DNA from: Ruminococcus sp.
GTDB taxonomy: Bacteria; Bacillota; Clostridia; Oscillospirales; Acutalibacteraceae
Assembly (NCBI GenBank): GCA_003521625.1
Contig: DPHV01000025.1
Span: 10,300 to 67,886, forward strand
DNA: 57,587 nt
Direction of reading: 5' to 3'
This document shows, in pieces, positions 33,070-41,073 of this stretch. How positions within the stretch are numbered: position 1 is the first letter of the stretch; the number at the start of each line of letters is the position of its first letter. The notes beneath the pieces are model-generated. The model saw nothing but the letters and a program-made list of their open reading frames with translations, ran no database searches and was not told the DNA's origin. Both the position numbers and the translations under genes were made by a program.

Positions 33070-33097
33070 TTGACATTTTGTTGTGTTGTGTTATAAT
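33070..33097 (+). promoter_or_regulatory. Sigma-A-type promoter for the second dockerin protein
   Basis: TTGACA (33070-33075), 16-bp spacer, TATAAT (33092-33097), 52 nt before the ATG. Confidence 0.7.
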
Positions 33098-33149
33098 AAT
33101 GATATTATAGTACAAATTTCACAAAAATAATAATAGGAGAAAATTAATT

Positions 33150-34574
33150 ATGAGAAGAATGAAAAAAGCAACTTCGGTTTTGCTTTCTGCGTTGCTTGCT
33201 TTTTCGATGACTGCAGTTGCGACTGAAAGTGCATCGGCAATCATTGATTCAAACGGCTGTTATGGATTTAATGATGAATTAGATATGGATAATAATGATG
33301 TTATAGTGCAGTCAACAGGAGATGAACCTACAGTTACTGTATCAAACATAATTAAATTTGATGCAAAAAAATCCACTTGGGATTTTGAAACAAGTAAAAA
33401 ATTTTATTGCCATGTGTGGAAAGCAGATGGCTCGGCTACTTCTTCGGGTATAGACTGGCCTGAATGGCAGTCTGAAAAAGAGAGGTGTTATTTTGACAAA
33501 GAAAAAGGTATAGTTAGCTATGATTTGGCAAAAACTGGTCATAATTTTGATGTGAGTGATGGAAAAATTTACTACGTGATTTTTTCCACTGATTCAGGAA
33601 TGGAATCTTATACAGCGGTTATGAGTGGAACTTGTATTGGCGACACACTCTATTGTAATGGTGCGCAAATAGAAAATCCATATGATTCCGAGAAAAAATC
33701 AAATGTAGCTGTTTGGGAGTCGAATCCAAGCTGTGGTCCCAAAAAAGCAATAACCTCAACAGGCAATATTGTTGGTGTATCTTTTATAGATGGAGAATCG
33801 GATAAAACACTTATTGCAGACTATTTAATTAAATTTTATAATGATGAAGCAAAAACAGAAAAAATACAAAATATTTTATGTAAGCTTAAATTATCTCCGC
33901 AGGAAGTAATGCCTGTTGTAAAAGAACGCACAGATGATAAAAACATAATCAAAGATATTGAATACATTTTATCTAAATGCTTTGACCCTGCAGATTATTC
34001 ATTGTTAGGTGATAATACAGTTGAAATAATAAAATATAAAGGAGAGGATGAGGAACTCGAAATACCAAGAAATATTGGCAATTTTCAAATTAAAAGTATT
34101 GGAGATTATGCATTTTCAAATTCTCATACTCTTAAAAGTGTTATAATACCTAAAGGATTTACCAATATTGGTTACTACGCTTTTTTAGGTTGTGAGAATC
34201 TAAAAAGTATTACAATACCGTCAAGTGTAAATAATATTGGAAAATATGCTTTAGGATATAGAACGTCAAAATACACAAAAGATTACATAAAAATAGACGG
34301 ATTTACCATTAAAGGCGTCAAGGGTTCTGTTGCCGAAGAATACGCAAATGAACTTGGCTTTGATTTTGTTGCGGTTGAAGAAGACATTTTCGGCGACGTT
34401 GACGGCAACGGAGTGCTCAGTGTTGCAGATGCAACTTCGATTCAGAAGTATTCGGCTGATTTGATTGAGTTTACCGACAGTCAGATTGAAGCAGCCGACG
34501 TGAACGGCGACGGCGCAATTAATGTTCTGGACGCAACGGCTGTTCAGCAGATACTTGTAGGCAGTGCAAAATAA
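33150..34574 (+). CDS. Secreted protein with Trp/Cys-rich N-terminal module, short LRR and C-terminal dockerin
   Basis: A 474-residue exported protein. A signal peptide (residues 1-~30) is followed by a ~170-residue module with paired cysteines and aromatic residues (KFYCHVWKADG, WPEWQSEK, DTLYCNG). This module is reminiscent of surface carbohydrate-binding modules but is not one I can name. About three BspA-type LRRs follow (about 315-370: YAFSNSHTLKSVIIP, AFLGCENLKSITIP), and then a complete dockerin (about 412-474) with calcium loops DVDGNGVLSVAD and DVNGDGAINVLD. AGGAG precedes the ATG. Its coding DNA is more AT-rich in the middle than at the dockerin. It is probably assembled on a cohesin scaffold; the ligand is unknown. 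Confidence 0.87.
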   Translation: MRRMKKATSVLLSALLAFSMTAVATESASAIIDSNGCYGFNDELDMDNNDVIVQSTGDEPTVTVSNIIKFDAKKSTWDFETSKKFYCHVWKADGSATSSGIDWPEWQSEKERCYFDKEKGIVSYDLAKTGHNFDVSDGKIYYVIFSTDSGMESYTAVMSGTCIGDTLYCNGAQIENPYDSEKKSNVAVWESNPSCGPKKAITSTGNIVGVSFIDGESDKTLIADYLIKFYNDEAKTEKIQNILCKLKLSPQEVMPVVKERTDDKNIIKDIEYILSKCFDPADYSLLGDNTVEIIKYKGEDEELEIPRNIGNFQIKSIGDYAFSNSHTLKSVIIPKGFTNIGYYAFLGCENLKSITIPSSVNNIGKYALGYRTSKYTKDYIKIDGFTIKGVKGSVAEEYANELGFDFVAVEEDIFGDVDGNGVLSVADATSIQKYSADLIEFTDSQIEAADVNGDGAINVLDATAVQQILVGSAK

Positions 34575-34590
34575 AATATAAACAATAAGT

Positions 34591-34632
34591 CGGCTGTTTC
34601 AGGGGTTAATCCGAAACAGCCGATTTTGATTT
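34591..34632. terminator. Terminator between the dockerin gene and murE
   Basis: CGGCTGTTTC (34591-34600) pairs with GAAACAGCCG (34613-34622), followed by ATTTTGATTTT. It lies between convergent genes. Confidence 0.87.
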
Positions 34633-34650
34633 TAATATATTTTATTAATA

Positions 34651-36120
34651 TTACTTCTTTGCAAGCTCTTCAATGATTTCCGCAATCAGTTCACGTTCGT
34701 CCATATGGTACTTAACGCCCTTGATTTCCTGATAGTCCTCGTGTCCCTTGCCTGCAAGCACAATAATGTCGCCGTCCTGTGCATTCTCCATACAATATCT
34801 TATTGCGTCCTTACGGTTGGGAACGACAACGTATTTACCGTCTGTCTTGCTGATTCCCGTCTTGATGTCCTCAATAATGTCCATTACGTCCTCAAAGCGT
34901 GAATTGTCCTCGGTGATTACCGACAGGTCGCTGAGTCTGCCCGAAACCTCGCCCATTTCATATCGGCGCACTTTCGGTCTGTTGCCGCCGGCACCGAACA
35001 TTGTAATCAGTCGGTTGGGATTGTAGTGGCGAAGCGTTGTGAGTACGTTTTCCATAGAAAGCGCATTGTGCGCATAGTCAATAAGCAGGGTGTAGTTGCC
35101 GGGAACCCTGACAGGCTCAACTCTGCCCTTGACCTTTGCCGCCCTGAGTCCTTTAATTATAGCCTCATCAGGTATGTCAAAGAAAGAAACTGCACATATT
35201 GCCGCAAGAGCGTTGTACACGTTGAATTTGCCGGGAATACCGACGTCAAGACAAAGCGTTTTCATTCCCTCGGTGTCGAAGTGAACGCCGAGAAAGCCGT
35301 TTTCGGAAATAAGGTGCTCGTTCTTTGCACGGAGCTGTGCGTTCTCCGAAAAGCCGAAGGTCACAACGGGAGATTTTGCGTCCTTTGTGATTTTCTCCCA
35401 GTTTTCATCATCAATATTTGCGGCGGCAAGCTTGCATTGACGGAACAAAAGGCTCTTGCAGTAGAGGTATTCACGCAAATCCTTGTGCTCAACTCCGCCT
35501 ATATGGTCGTCAGAGAAGTTTGTAAAAATTCCTGCGTCAAATTCAATGCCTGCAAGCCTGTTGTGCTTTAGCCCGATTGACGATGCCTCAATCACCATTG
35601 CACCGCAGCCTGCGTTTATCATATCACGCATTGCCTTTTGAATTTCATAGGATTCGGGCGTTGTGTTGTTGGTTTTGTACGTTTTGCCGCCGTAAACAAT
35701 TCCGAGCGTGCCGATTGTACCGGTTTTTATTCCTGCCTGCTCAAAGATTTCCGCTACCATCGCCGTTGTGGTGGTTTTGCCCTTCGTGCCCGTTATTGCA
35801 ACGGTTTTCAGCTCTTTGGCGGGATTTCCGAAAAACTCGGCACTCATAAGCGCAAGCGCAAGCCTTGTGTCCGGCGTTTTGATAACAGCAACATTCTGCG
35901 GAACTTCAAAATCAAGCTCGTCACTGATAACAAGTGCGGAAGCACCCTTTTCCACAGCCGACTTTGCGAATTTGTGACCGTCGGAGGTGTACCCCTTAAG
36001 GCAGACAAACGCAGTACCGTCACTGACCTTTCGTGAATCGTAAATTATATCCGTAATTTCGGGATTTACGCTGTTTTGCGAAGTATATTCAATATTGACA
36101 AGCAAATCAGACAGTTTCAT
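34651..36120 (-). CDS. murE: UDP-MurNAc-tripeptide synthetase MurE
   Basis: A 489-residue Mur ligase. The N-terminal UDP-MurNAc-binding domain has IIYDSRKV, the ATP loop is AITGTKGKTTTT near residue 110, and the C-terminal domain has the TEDNSR motif at the position of the DNPR motif that reads the side chain of the added diamino acid. It adds meso-diaminopimelate (or lysine) to UDP-MurNAc-Ala-Glu. The window's DapL/DapF genes favour diaminopimelate, though Ser replaces Pro in the motif. The gene is alone, outside a dcw cluster, with a good promoter. Confidence 0.94.
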   Translation of the reverse strand: MKLSDLLVNIEYTSQNSVNPEITDIIYDSRKVSDGTAFVCLKGYTSDGHKFAKSAVEKGASALVISDELDFEVPQNVAVIKTPDTRLALALMSAEFFGNPAKELKTVAITGTKGKTTTTAMVAEIFEQAGIKTGTIGTLGIVYGGKTYKTNNTTPESYEIQKAMRDMINAGCGAMVIEASSIGLKHNRLAGIEFDAGIFTNFSDDHIGGVEHKDLREYLYCKSLLFRQCKLAAANIDDENWEKITKDAKSPVVTFGFSENAQLRAKNEHLISENGFLGVHFDTEGMKTLCLDVGIPGKFNVYNALAAICAVSFFDIPDEAIIKGLRAAKVKGRVEPVRVPGNYTLLIDYAHNALSMENVLTTLRHYNPNRLITMFGAGGNRPKVRRYEMGEVSGRLSDLSVITEDNSRFEDVMDIIEDIKTGISKTDGKYVVVPNRKDAIRYCMENAQDGDIIVLAGKGHEDYQEIKGVKYHMDERELIAEIIEELAKK

Positions 36121-36159
36121 AATAACACTCCGTTTTCTGATATAAATTCAATTATTTTA

Positions 36160-36188
36160 ATTATACCAATTTTTCCCGATTAATACAA
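36160..36188 (-). promoter_or_regulatory. Sigma-A-type promoter for murE
   Basis: Minus strand: TTGTAT (36188-36183), 17-bp spacer, TATAAT (36165-36160), 40 nt before the start. Confidence 0.7.
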
Positions 36189-36488
36189 CTTCATTATGAA
36201 AAAAATAAAGATTTTTCAAACAAAACTGACAATTGGTAAAAATTCACTATAAAATTTAAAAAATTATGTTTTCACAGCTGTGTTTTGCAAAGTTGAGAAT
36301 GCTTAAATGTCGTTTGTATTAATAGAAACGAGATATGATTGAGCATATTGCACAACAACTTTATGAGTAAAATAAACAAAAAATCAATATGATTTTTATG
36401 CGATAAGTGAAAATAATGATTTTATTAAGTGAAAATGCACAAAAAATCAATTGAATTTTAACAATGTAGATAAAAAGTACAAAGGTAG
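36189..36488. other. AT-rich intergenic control region with short direct repeats
   Basis: No gene was seen. Two short motifs are repeated ahead of the sugar-importer promoter: TAAGTGAAAAT (36404-36414 and 36426-36436, two helical turns apart) and ACAAAAAATCAAT (36376-36388 and 36439-36451). They could be operator half-sites for a sugar regulator. This is inference only. Confidence 0.4.
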
Positions 36489-36517
36489 TTGAAATTTCGT
36501 TGTGTTTTTGATATTAT
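36489..36517 (+). promoter_or_regulatory. Sigma-A-type promoter of the sugar ABC operon
   Basis: TTGAAA (36489-36494), 17-bp spacer, TATTAT (36512-36517), giving an ~75-nt leader to the binding-protein ATG. Confidence 0.7.
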
Positions 36518-36599
36518 TTATGTAGTGGGACAAAACTGCTTTTGTGCAATTTGCTCCATAAAAATTATTAAAAATATTTTTTGAAAGAGGGATATTCCA

Positions 36600-37925
36600 A
36601 TGAAAAAGATTCTTGCCATTCTTATGGCCGGTGTACTCACAGCTACTGCATTCGCAGGCTGCGGCGGTGGCGGCGAGTCATCAAACACAAATTCAGGTTC
36701 ATCTTCAAAATCGGGCGAAAGCTCAGCAACCGGTGTTAACGCTTCAACGGTTGACTACGCTTACTTCGGTGATGAGGACAACGTAAAGCTTAAGGTTTGG
36801 GCTCCTGACGCTGCTGTAAACCTTGTTAAGCAGCAGATTGAAGACTTCAAGAAGGCTTATTCTGAAAAGAAATTCGACATCACAGTTATTGCTCAGGGCG
36901 AAAAAGACGCTGCTACTCAGATGCTCAACGACGCTTCTGCTGCTGCAGACGTATTCAGCTTCCCGAGTGACCAGCTCAACAAGCTCATTGACGCAGGTGT
37001 TATCGCTCCCGTAGCAAAGGGCTTTACCGATTATGTAACTTCTGAAAACTCAGAAGATACAGTAAAAGCCGTCACATCAAAGGATACACTCTATGCTTAT
37101 CCCGAAACAAACGACAACGGTTACTATATGGTATATGACAACACAGTAGTAACAGAGGAAGACGCTAAGACTCTCGAGGGCACACTTGCTGCTTGTAAGA
37201 AAGCCGGCAAGAAGTTCATCATAGACGCAGGCGACGGCTTCTATGCTTGTACTTTCGCTTTCACAGGAGGCGTAAAGATTGACGGTCTTGAAGAAGACGG
37301 TATCACACAGAAATTTGTTGACTACGATGAGGACGAGGCTGTTAAGACATTACAGGCATTCGCAAAGCTCATCAAGGAATACAAGGGCACATTTACTTCA
37401 CTTAACGTAAAGAATGTTGCTTCAGGCTTTAAGAACGGCACTTGCGGCGCAGGCTTTGACGGTTCTTGGGATACAAAGGTAAACAAGGAATCACTCGGCG
37501 ACAAGTTCGGCGCAGCTAAGCTTCCTACAATCAACGTTGACGGTGAGGACAAGCAGCTTATCTCAATGTTCGGTTATAAGTACATAGGCGTTAACGGCTC
37601 TTCAAAGTTCCCCAACTCAGCTCAGATTCTTGCTCTCTACCTCTCAGGCGAAGAGTGCCAGAAGCAGAGAACAGAAGAACTCGGCTGGGGTCCCTCTAAC
37701 GTAAATGTTCAGAAGGATAAGGTTGTTACAGAAAGCCCCGTTCTTACCGCAATCAAGACTCAGGCTGAAAACTCCTGCACACAGGTAAACATTGCTTCAA
37801 CATTCTGGGATCCTATGGCTAACCTCGGTAACAAGCTCGTTGCTGACGAGTGGAAGCCCGACGATGCTGACGCAACAAGAAAGCTTCTCCAGGATACAAT
37901 TAAAAACGTTCGTGATGAAGGTTAA
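36600..37925 (+). CDS. Extracellular sugar-binding lipoprotein of an ABC importer (MalE-like)
   Basis: A 441-residue lipoprotein. The signal peptide ends in a lipobox AFAGC with lipidated C21, and a Gly/Ser-rich linker precedes a cluster-B/family-1 solute-binding domain (KLKVWAPDAA near the start, a DVFSFPSDQL segment, GSWDTKVNKE). Such proteins capture maltodextrins or related oligosaccharides and hand them to the membrane permeases. Two MalF/MalG-type permeases follow and a GH13 lipoprotein lies downstream, so alpha-glucan oligosaccharides are the likely ligand. A hairpin after the gene may raise its expression relative to the permeases. Confidence 0.92.
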   Translation: MKKILAILMAGVLTATAFAGCGGGGESSNTNSGSSSKSGESSATGVNASTVDYAYFGDEDNVKLKVWAPDAAVNLVKQQIEDFKKAYSEKKFDITVIAQGEKDAATQMLNDASAAADVFSFPSDQLNKLIDAGVIAPVAKGFTDYVTSENSEDTVKAVTSKDTLYAYPETNDNGYYMVYDNTVVTEEDAKTLEGTLAACKKAGKKFIIDAGDGFYACTFAFTGGVKIDGLEEDGITQKFVDYDEDEAVKTLQAFAKLIKEYKGTFTSLNVKNVASGFKNGTCGAGFDGSWDTKVNKESLGDKFGAAKLPTINVDGEDKQLISMFGYKYIGVNGSSKFPNSAQILALYLSGEECQKQRTEELGWGPSNVNVQKDKVVTESPVLTAIKTQAENSCTQVNIASTFWDPMANLGNKLVADEWKPDDADATRKLLQDTIKNVRDEG

Positions 37926-37957
37926 TCGGTTTTGACCTGAATTTATTACGTATTGTC

Positions 37958-37991
37958 TTCGGGGCGCTTTGCAAAAGCAAGGTGCCCCGAA
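37958..37991 (+). terminator. Hairpin between binding protein and permease genes (partial terminator or stabiliser)
   Basis: TTCGGGGC (37958-37965) pairs with GCCCCGAA (37984-37991), with further internal pairing. The downstream tail is A-rich rather than T-rich (TAAAAG). It is therefore more likely a 3'-end stabiliser or partial attenuator than a full stop. Confidence 0.6.
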
Positions 37992-38040
37992 TAAAAGTGA
38001 TTACGCTCTTTCGTAACAACTGCGGAATATTTCCGTTTAG

Positions 38041-38109
38041 ATACACCAAACAAATAATGTTTTGTTATTATGAAAAGCGTAAGTAAAAGATATTATTCGT
38101 TTGGTGTAT
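38041..38109. repeat. Intergenic 18-bp inverted repeat inside the sugar ABC operon
   Basis: ATACACCAAACAAATAAT (38041-38058) and ATTATTCGTTTGGTGTAT (38092-38109) are inverted copies with one mismatch, around a 33-nt spacer. They lie 77 nt ahead of the permease start. Confidence 0.75.
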
Positions 38110-38185
38110 TAACATTAATTTTAATATAATCTACAGAGATTATATTTTGAGAGAGATTTGCAGACTTTATTTAAGGAGAGCTCAT

Positions 38186-39688
38186 ATGACATATGTAGAA
38201 TACAAACAGCTCAATCCGTTTCAGAGGTTTGCCTATAATTTTAAGAAATTTTTCCTGAACATTCCGCATGCACTTGCTTCTTTCTTTAAGGCAATCGGCA
38301 AGGCAATTGTCGGATTTTTCACAGGCATAGGCAAAGGCTTCAAAAACTACGGTGTTACCTTTGTTAAAGGTGACTGGGCTACAAAACTTTCCTATTTAAT
38401 ATTTGGTATCGGTGATATTCACAAGGGTAAATATTATAAAGGAATCCTCTTTTTCCTAACAGAAGTGCTCTACGCACTCTATATGATTTTCTTTGGCTGG
38501 ACTTATTTACAGAAGTTCACAACACTGGGTACAGTGAAAACAACACAGGATTTTAATGAGCTTGGTATGCCTGTAACTGTTTACGGCGATAACTCAATGC
38601 TTATCCTGCTTTATTCGGTACTTTCAATCGTAATTACAATTCTTGTTTTTGCGGTTTATATTGCAAACATAAAAGACGCATATCACCATCAGGTTATGAG
38701 AGCCGAGGGTGGAAAGCCTACATCGCTTAAGCACGATGTTAAGGAATTCCTTGACGGTAAATATCACATTACTCTTCTCTCATTCCCGACGCTTATGATT
38801 GGCATTTTCAACATTATGCCAATGCTATTTATGATTTTGATTGCGTTCACAAACTACGACCAGCAGCATCTTCCTCCGGGAACACTGTTTACCTGGGTTG
38901 GTTTTGATAACTTCAGCTCGCTGTTCAACTTCGTTGACAGTGCAACAAAGGCTACAACGTTTATCGAACTCACAAAATGGACATTAATCTGGGCTGTAGT
39001 TGCTACATTTACTAACTACATTCTCGGTATGGTAGTTGCCCTTATGATTAATAAGAAGGGTATCAAGTTCAAGGCTTTGTGGAGAACACTTTTCGTTATT
39101 GCAATCGCTGTTCCCCAGTTCGTATCTCTCCTGCTTATGAATCAGATGCTCCAGACAAACGGTGCCATCAATATTCTGCTTTCATATTTCAACGGCGGTG
39201 TAAATCCGCATATTCAATTCCTGAACAGTTCAGCTCTGATGGCAAGACTGACGGTAATTATTGTAAACCTATGGGTTGGTATTCCGTACACCATCCTTTC
39301 AATGTCGGGTATTCTTATGAATATCCCCGAGGATCTGTACGAATCCGCACGTATCGACGGTGCAAGTCCAGTAAAGACATTTACAAAGATTACGCTTCCT
39401 TATATGATTTTCGTTACCACACCACAGCTTATTACACAGTTTGTTGGTAACATCAACAACTTCAATGTAATCTTCCTTTTAACGGACGGCGGTCCTTCTA
39501 CCGAACAGTTCTATCAGGCAGGACGAACCGATATTCTTGTAACATGGCTGTTCAACCTGACTATGAGTTCACAGGACTACGGTCTTGCGGCGGCAATCGG
39601 TATTCTTGTATTTATAGTATGCGCTACTCTGTCGCTGCTTATTTACAACAATTCTAAATCTATGAAGGATGAGGAGGCGTTCTCATGA
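38186..39688 (+). CDS. Sugar ABC transporter permease (MalF-like)
   Basis: A 500-residue membrane protein. It has an extended N-terminus (about 190 residues with amphipathic and membrane segments), as in Firmicutes MalF homologues, then the permease core. The EAA loop that contacts the ATPase reads EDLYESARIDGASPVKTFTKITLP near residue 400. It pairs with the MalG-like permease, whose gene overlaps by 4 bp. The ATG at 38186 has AAGGAG 8 nt ahead; an upstream in-frame start has none. Confidence 0.92.
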   Translation: MTYVEYKQLNPFQRFAYNFKKFFLNIPHALASFFKAIGKAIVGFFTGIGKGFKNYGVTFVKGDWATKLSYLIFGIGDIHKGKYYKGILFFLTEVLYALYMIFFGWTYLQKFTTLGTVKTTQDFNELGMPVTVYGDNSMLILLYSVLSIVITILVFAVYIANIKDAYHHQVMRAEGGKPTSLKHDVKEFLDGKYHITLLSFPTLMIGIFNIMPMLFMILIAFTNYDQQHLPPGTLFTWVGFDNFSSLFNFVDSATKATTFIELTKWTLIWAVVATFTNYILGMVVALMINKKGIKFKALWRTLFVIAIAVPQFVSLLLMNQMLQTNGAINILLSYFNGGVNPHIQFLNSSALMARLTVIIVNLWVGIPYTILSMSGILMNIPEDLYESARIDGASPVKTFTKITLPYMIFVTTPQLITQFVGNINNFNVIFLLTDGGPSTEQFYQAGRTDILVTWLFNLTMSSQDYGLAAAIGILVFIVCATLSLLIYNNSKSMKDEEAFS

Positions 39689-40548
39689 TAAAAAGTTATA
39701 AATTAAGAAGACACATTGCGAACGGTCTCATTTATCTTCTCCTTATTATTTTGGGTATCATCTGGATTTCTCCGTTTGTTTACCTTGTAATGCACTCATT
39801 CAGAGGCGAGGGTCTTATCGCAGTTGATTACCTTATTCCTCACGAGTGGACATTTAAGAACTACATTGACCTCTTCACAGGTGCAGGCGGAAACGCTTCC
39901 ATTAACTTCCCGAGATGGTTCCTCAATACATTCGTAGTTGCTATTTTCAGCTGTATTATTTCAACGGTTTCCGTACTTATGGTAAGTTACGCATTCAGCC
40001 GTCTGAGATTCAGCGCTCGTAAAAAGTTTATGAATGTCGGTATGATTCTCGGTATGTTCCCCGGCTTTATGACAATGATTGCTATCTACTATCTGTTAAA
40101 GGCTATGGGTCTTACAGGTACACTCGTAGCTCTCGTTATCTGCTACAGTTGCGGCGCAGGTCTTGGATTCCAGATTTCAAAGGGCTTCTTCGATACGATT
40201 CCGAGGGCTCTTGACGAAGCCGCCACAATTGACGGTGCAACAAAGAATCAGATTTTTTGGAAGATTATTCTTCCTATGTCAAAACCGATTGTAGTTTACA
40301 CGGTTCTTACATCATTCATCGGACCTTGGACAGACTTTATCCTTGCCAAGATTATTATGGGTGATAACCTTGATAACTACACGGTTGCTATCGGCTTGCA
40401 GAAGATGTTGGATGCTGACTTTATCAATACTTACTACAAGCAGTTCCTTGCCGGTTCGGTTGTTGTTGCCGTTCCGATTACACTTCTCTTCCTCAAGATG
40501 CAGAAGTACTACGTTGAAGGCGTTACTGCCGGCGGCGTTAAGGGTTAA
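39685..40548 (+). CDS. Sugar ABC transporter permease (MalG-like)
   Basis: A 287-residue permease with about six membrane helices and the EAA motif in DEAATIDGATKNQIFWKI near residue 180. It ends with the VEGVTAGGVKG tail typical of MalG proteins. ATGA overlap with the previous gene indicates translational coupling. No ATPase gene follows, and a terminator does, so the ATPase is presumably a shared MsmX/MalK-type protein encoded elsewhere. Confidence 0.93.
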   Translation: MIKSYKLRRHIANGLIYLLLIILGIIWISPFVYLVMHSFRGEGLIAVDYLIPHEWTFKNYIDLFTGAGGNASINFPRWFLNTFVVAIFSCIISTVSVLMVSYAFSRLRFSARKKFMNVGMILGMFPGFMTMIAIYYLLKAMGLTGTLVALVICYSCGAGLGFQISKGFFDTIPRALDEAATIDGATKNQIFWKIILPMSKPIVVYTVLTSFIGPWTDFILAKIIMGDNLDNYTVAIGLQKMLDADFINTYYKQFLAGSVVVAVPITLLFLKMQKYYVEGVTAGGVKG

Positions 40549-40568
40549 TTTAATATTATGCTCTTCAG

Positions 40569-40598
40569 GGCGGCAGTCATCGGCTGCCGCCTGTTTTA
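40569..40598 (+). terminator. Terminator after the MalG-like gene
   Basis: GGCGGCAG (40569-40576) pairs with CTGCCGCC (40584-40591), followed by TGTTTT. Confidence 0.88.
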
Positions 40599-40625
40599 AT
40601 TAAGGATACATCATGATTATCTGAT

Positions 40626-40990
40626 AAACTATAATTTAACGTAGCAGTTATAGCCTACGTTGACGTAGGGACACGGCGTGCCGTGTCCACACAAAAATTG
40701 CATTGAAATTTTTGTGAATGGGACGTCTGTGAAGCCGTCCCCTACGGAAAAGTTTGTTTTTCTCTATAACTACATTTTAATTGGTAAAGTCTGATTGCTA
40801 CTGCGGACACGGCACGCCGTGTCCCTACGACTAAAATCAAACGTTTTCTATATCGCCGTAGGGGACGGCATCCTTGACGTCCCGAAACGTCACCTAAATA
40901 TCAACTTAAAATTCGGGCTACAATTTTCTCCAAACAAACTGACTTTTCCACTCGATTTGCTCGCCGAGGCACTCGGCTAAATTATAGTTT
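40626..40990. repeat. Composite intergenic repeat block bounded by a 13-bp inverted repeat
   Basis: AAACTATAATTTA (40626-40638) and TAAATTATAGTTT (40978-40990) are perfect inverted copies. Inside are four palindromic units in order A-B-A'-B': A at 40665-40688 (GTAGGGACACGG...), B at 40720-40745 (GGGACG...CCCCTAC), A' at 40805-40828 (inverse of A) and B' at 40858-40883 (inverse of B except its loop). No coding sequence was recognised. It could be a MITE carrying nested repeats or a landing site for them. Confidence 0.7.
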
Positions 40991-41073
40991 ACCCTATAAA
41001 TGAAATGTTAAATAATACATTACTCTATAATCTTATTATTGTATCTGAATACAAAATGAAAGGACATTAACTT

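Noticed and set aside
7051..34574. A cellulosome gene cluster
   Set aside because: Only two dockerin proteins are present, with no cohesin, scaffoldin or dockerin-bearing glycosidase in the window.
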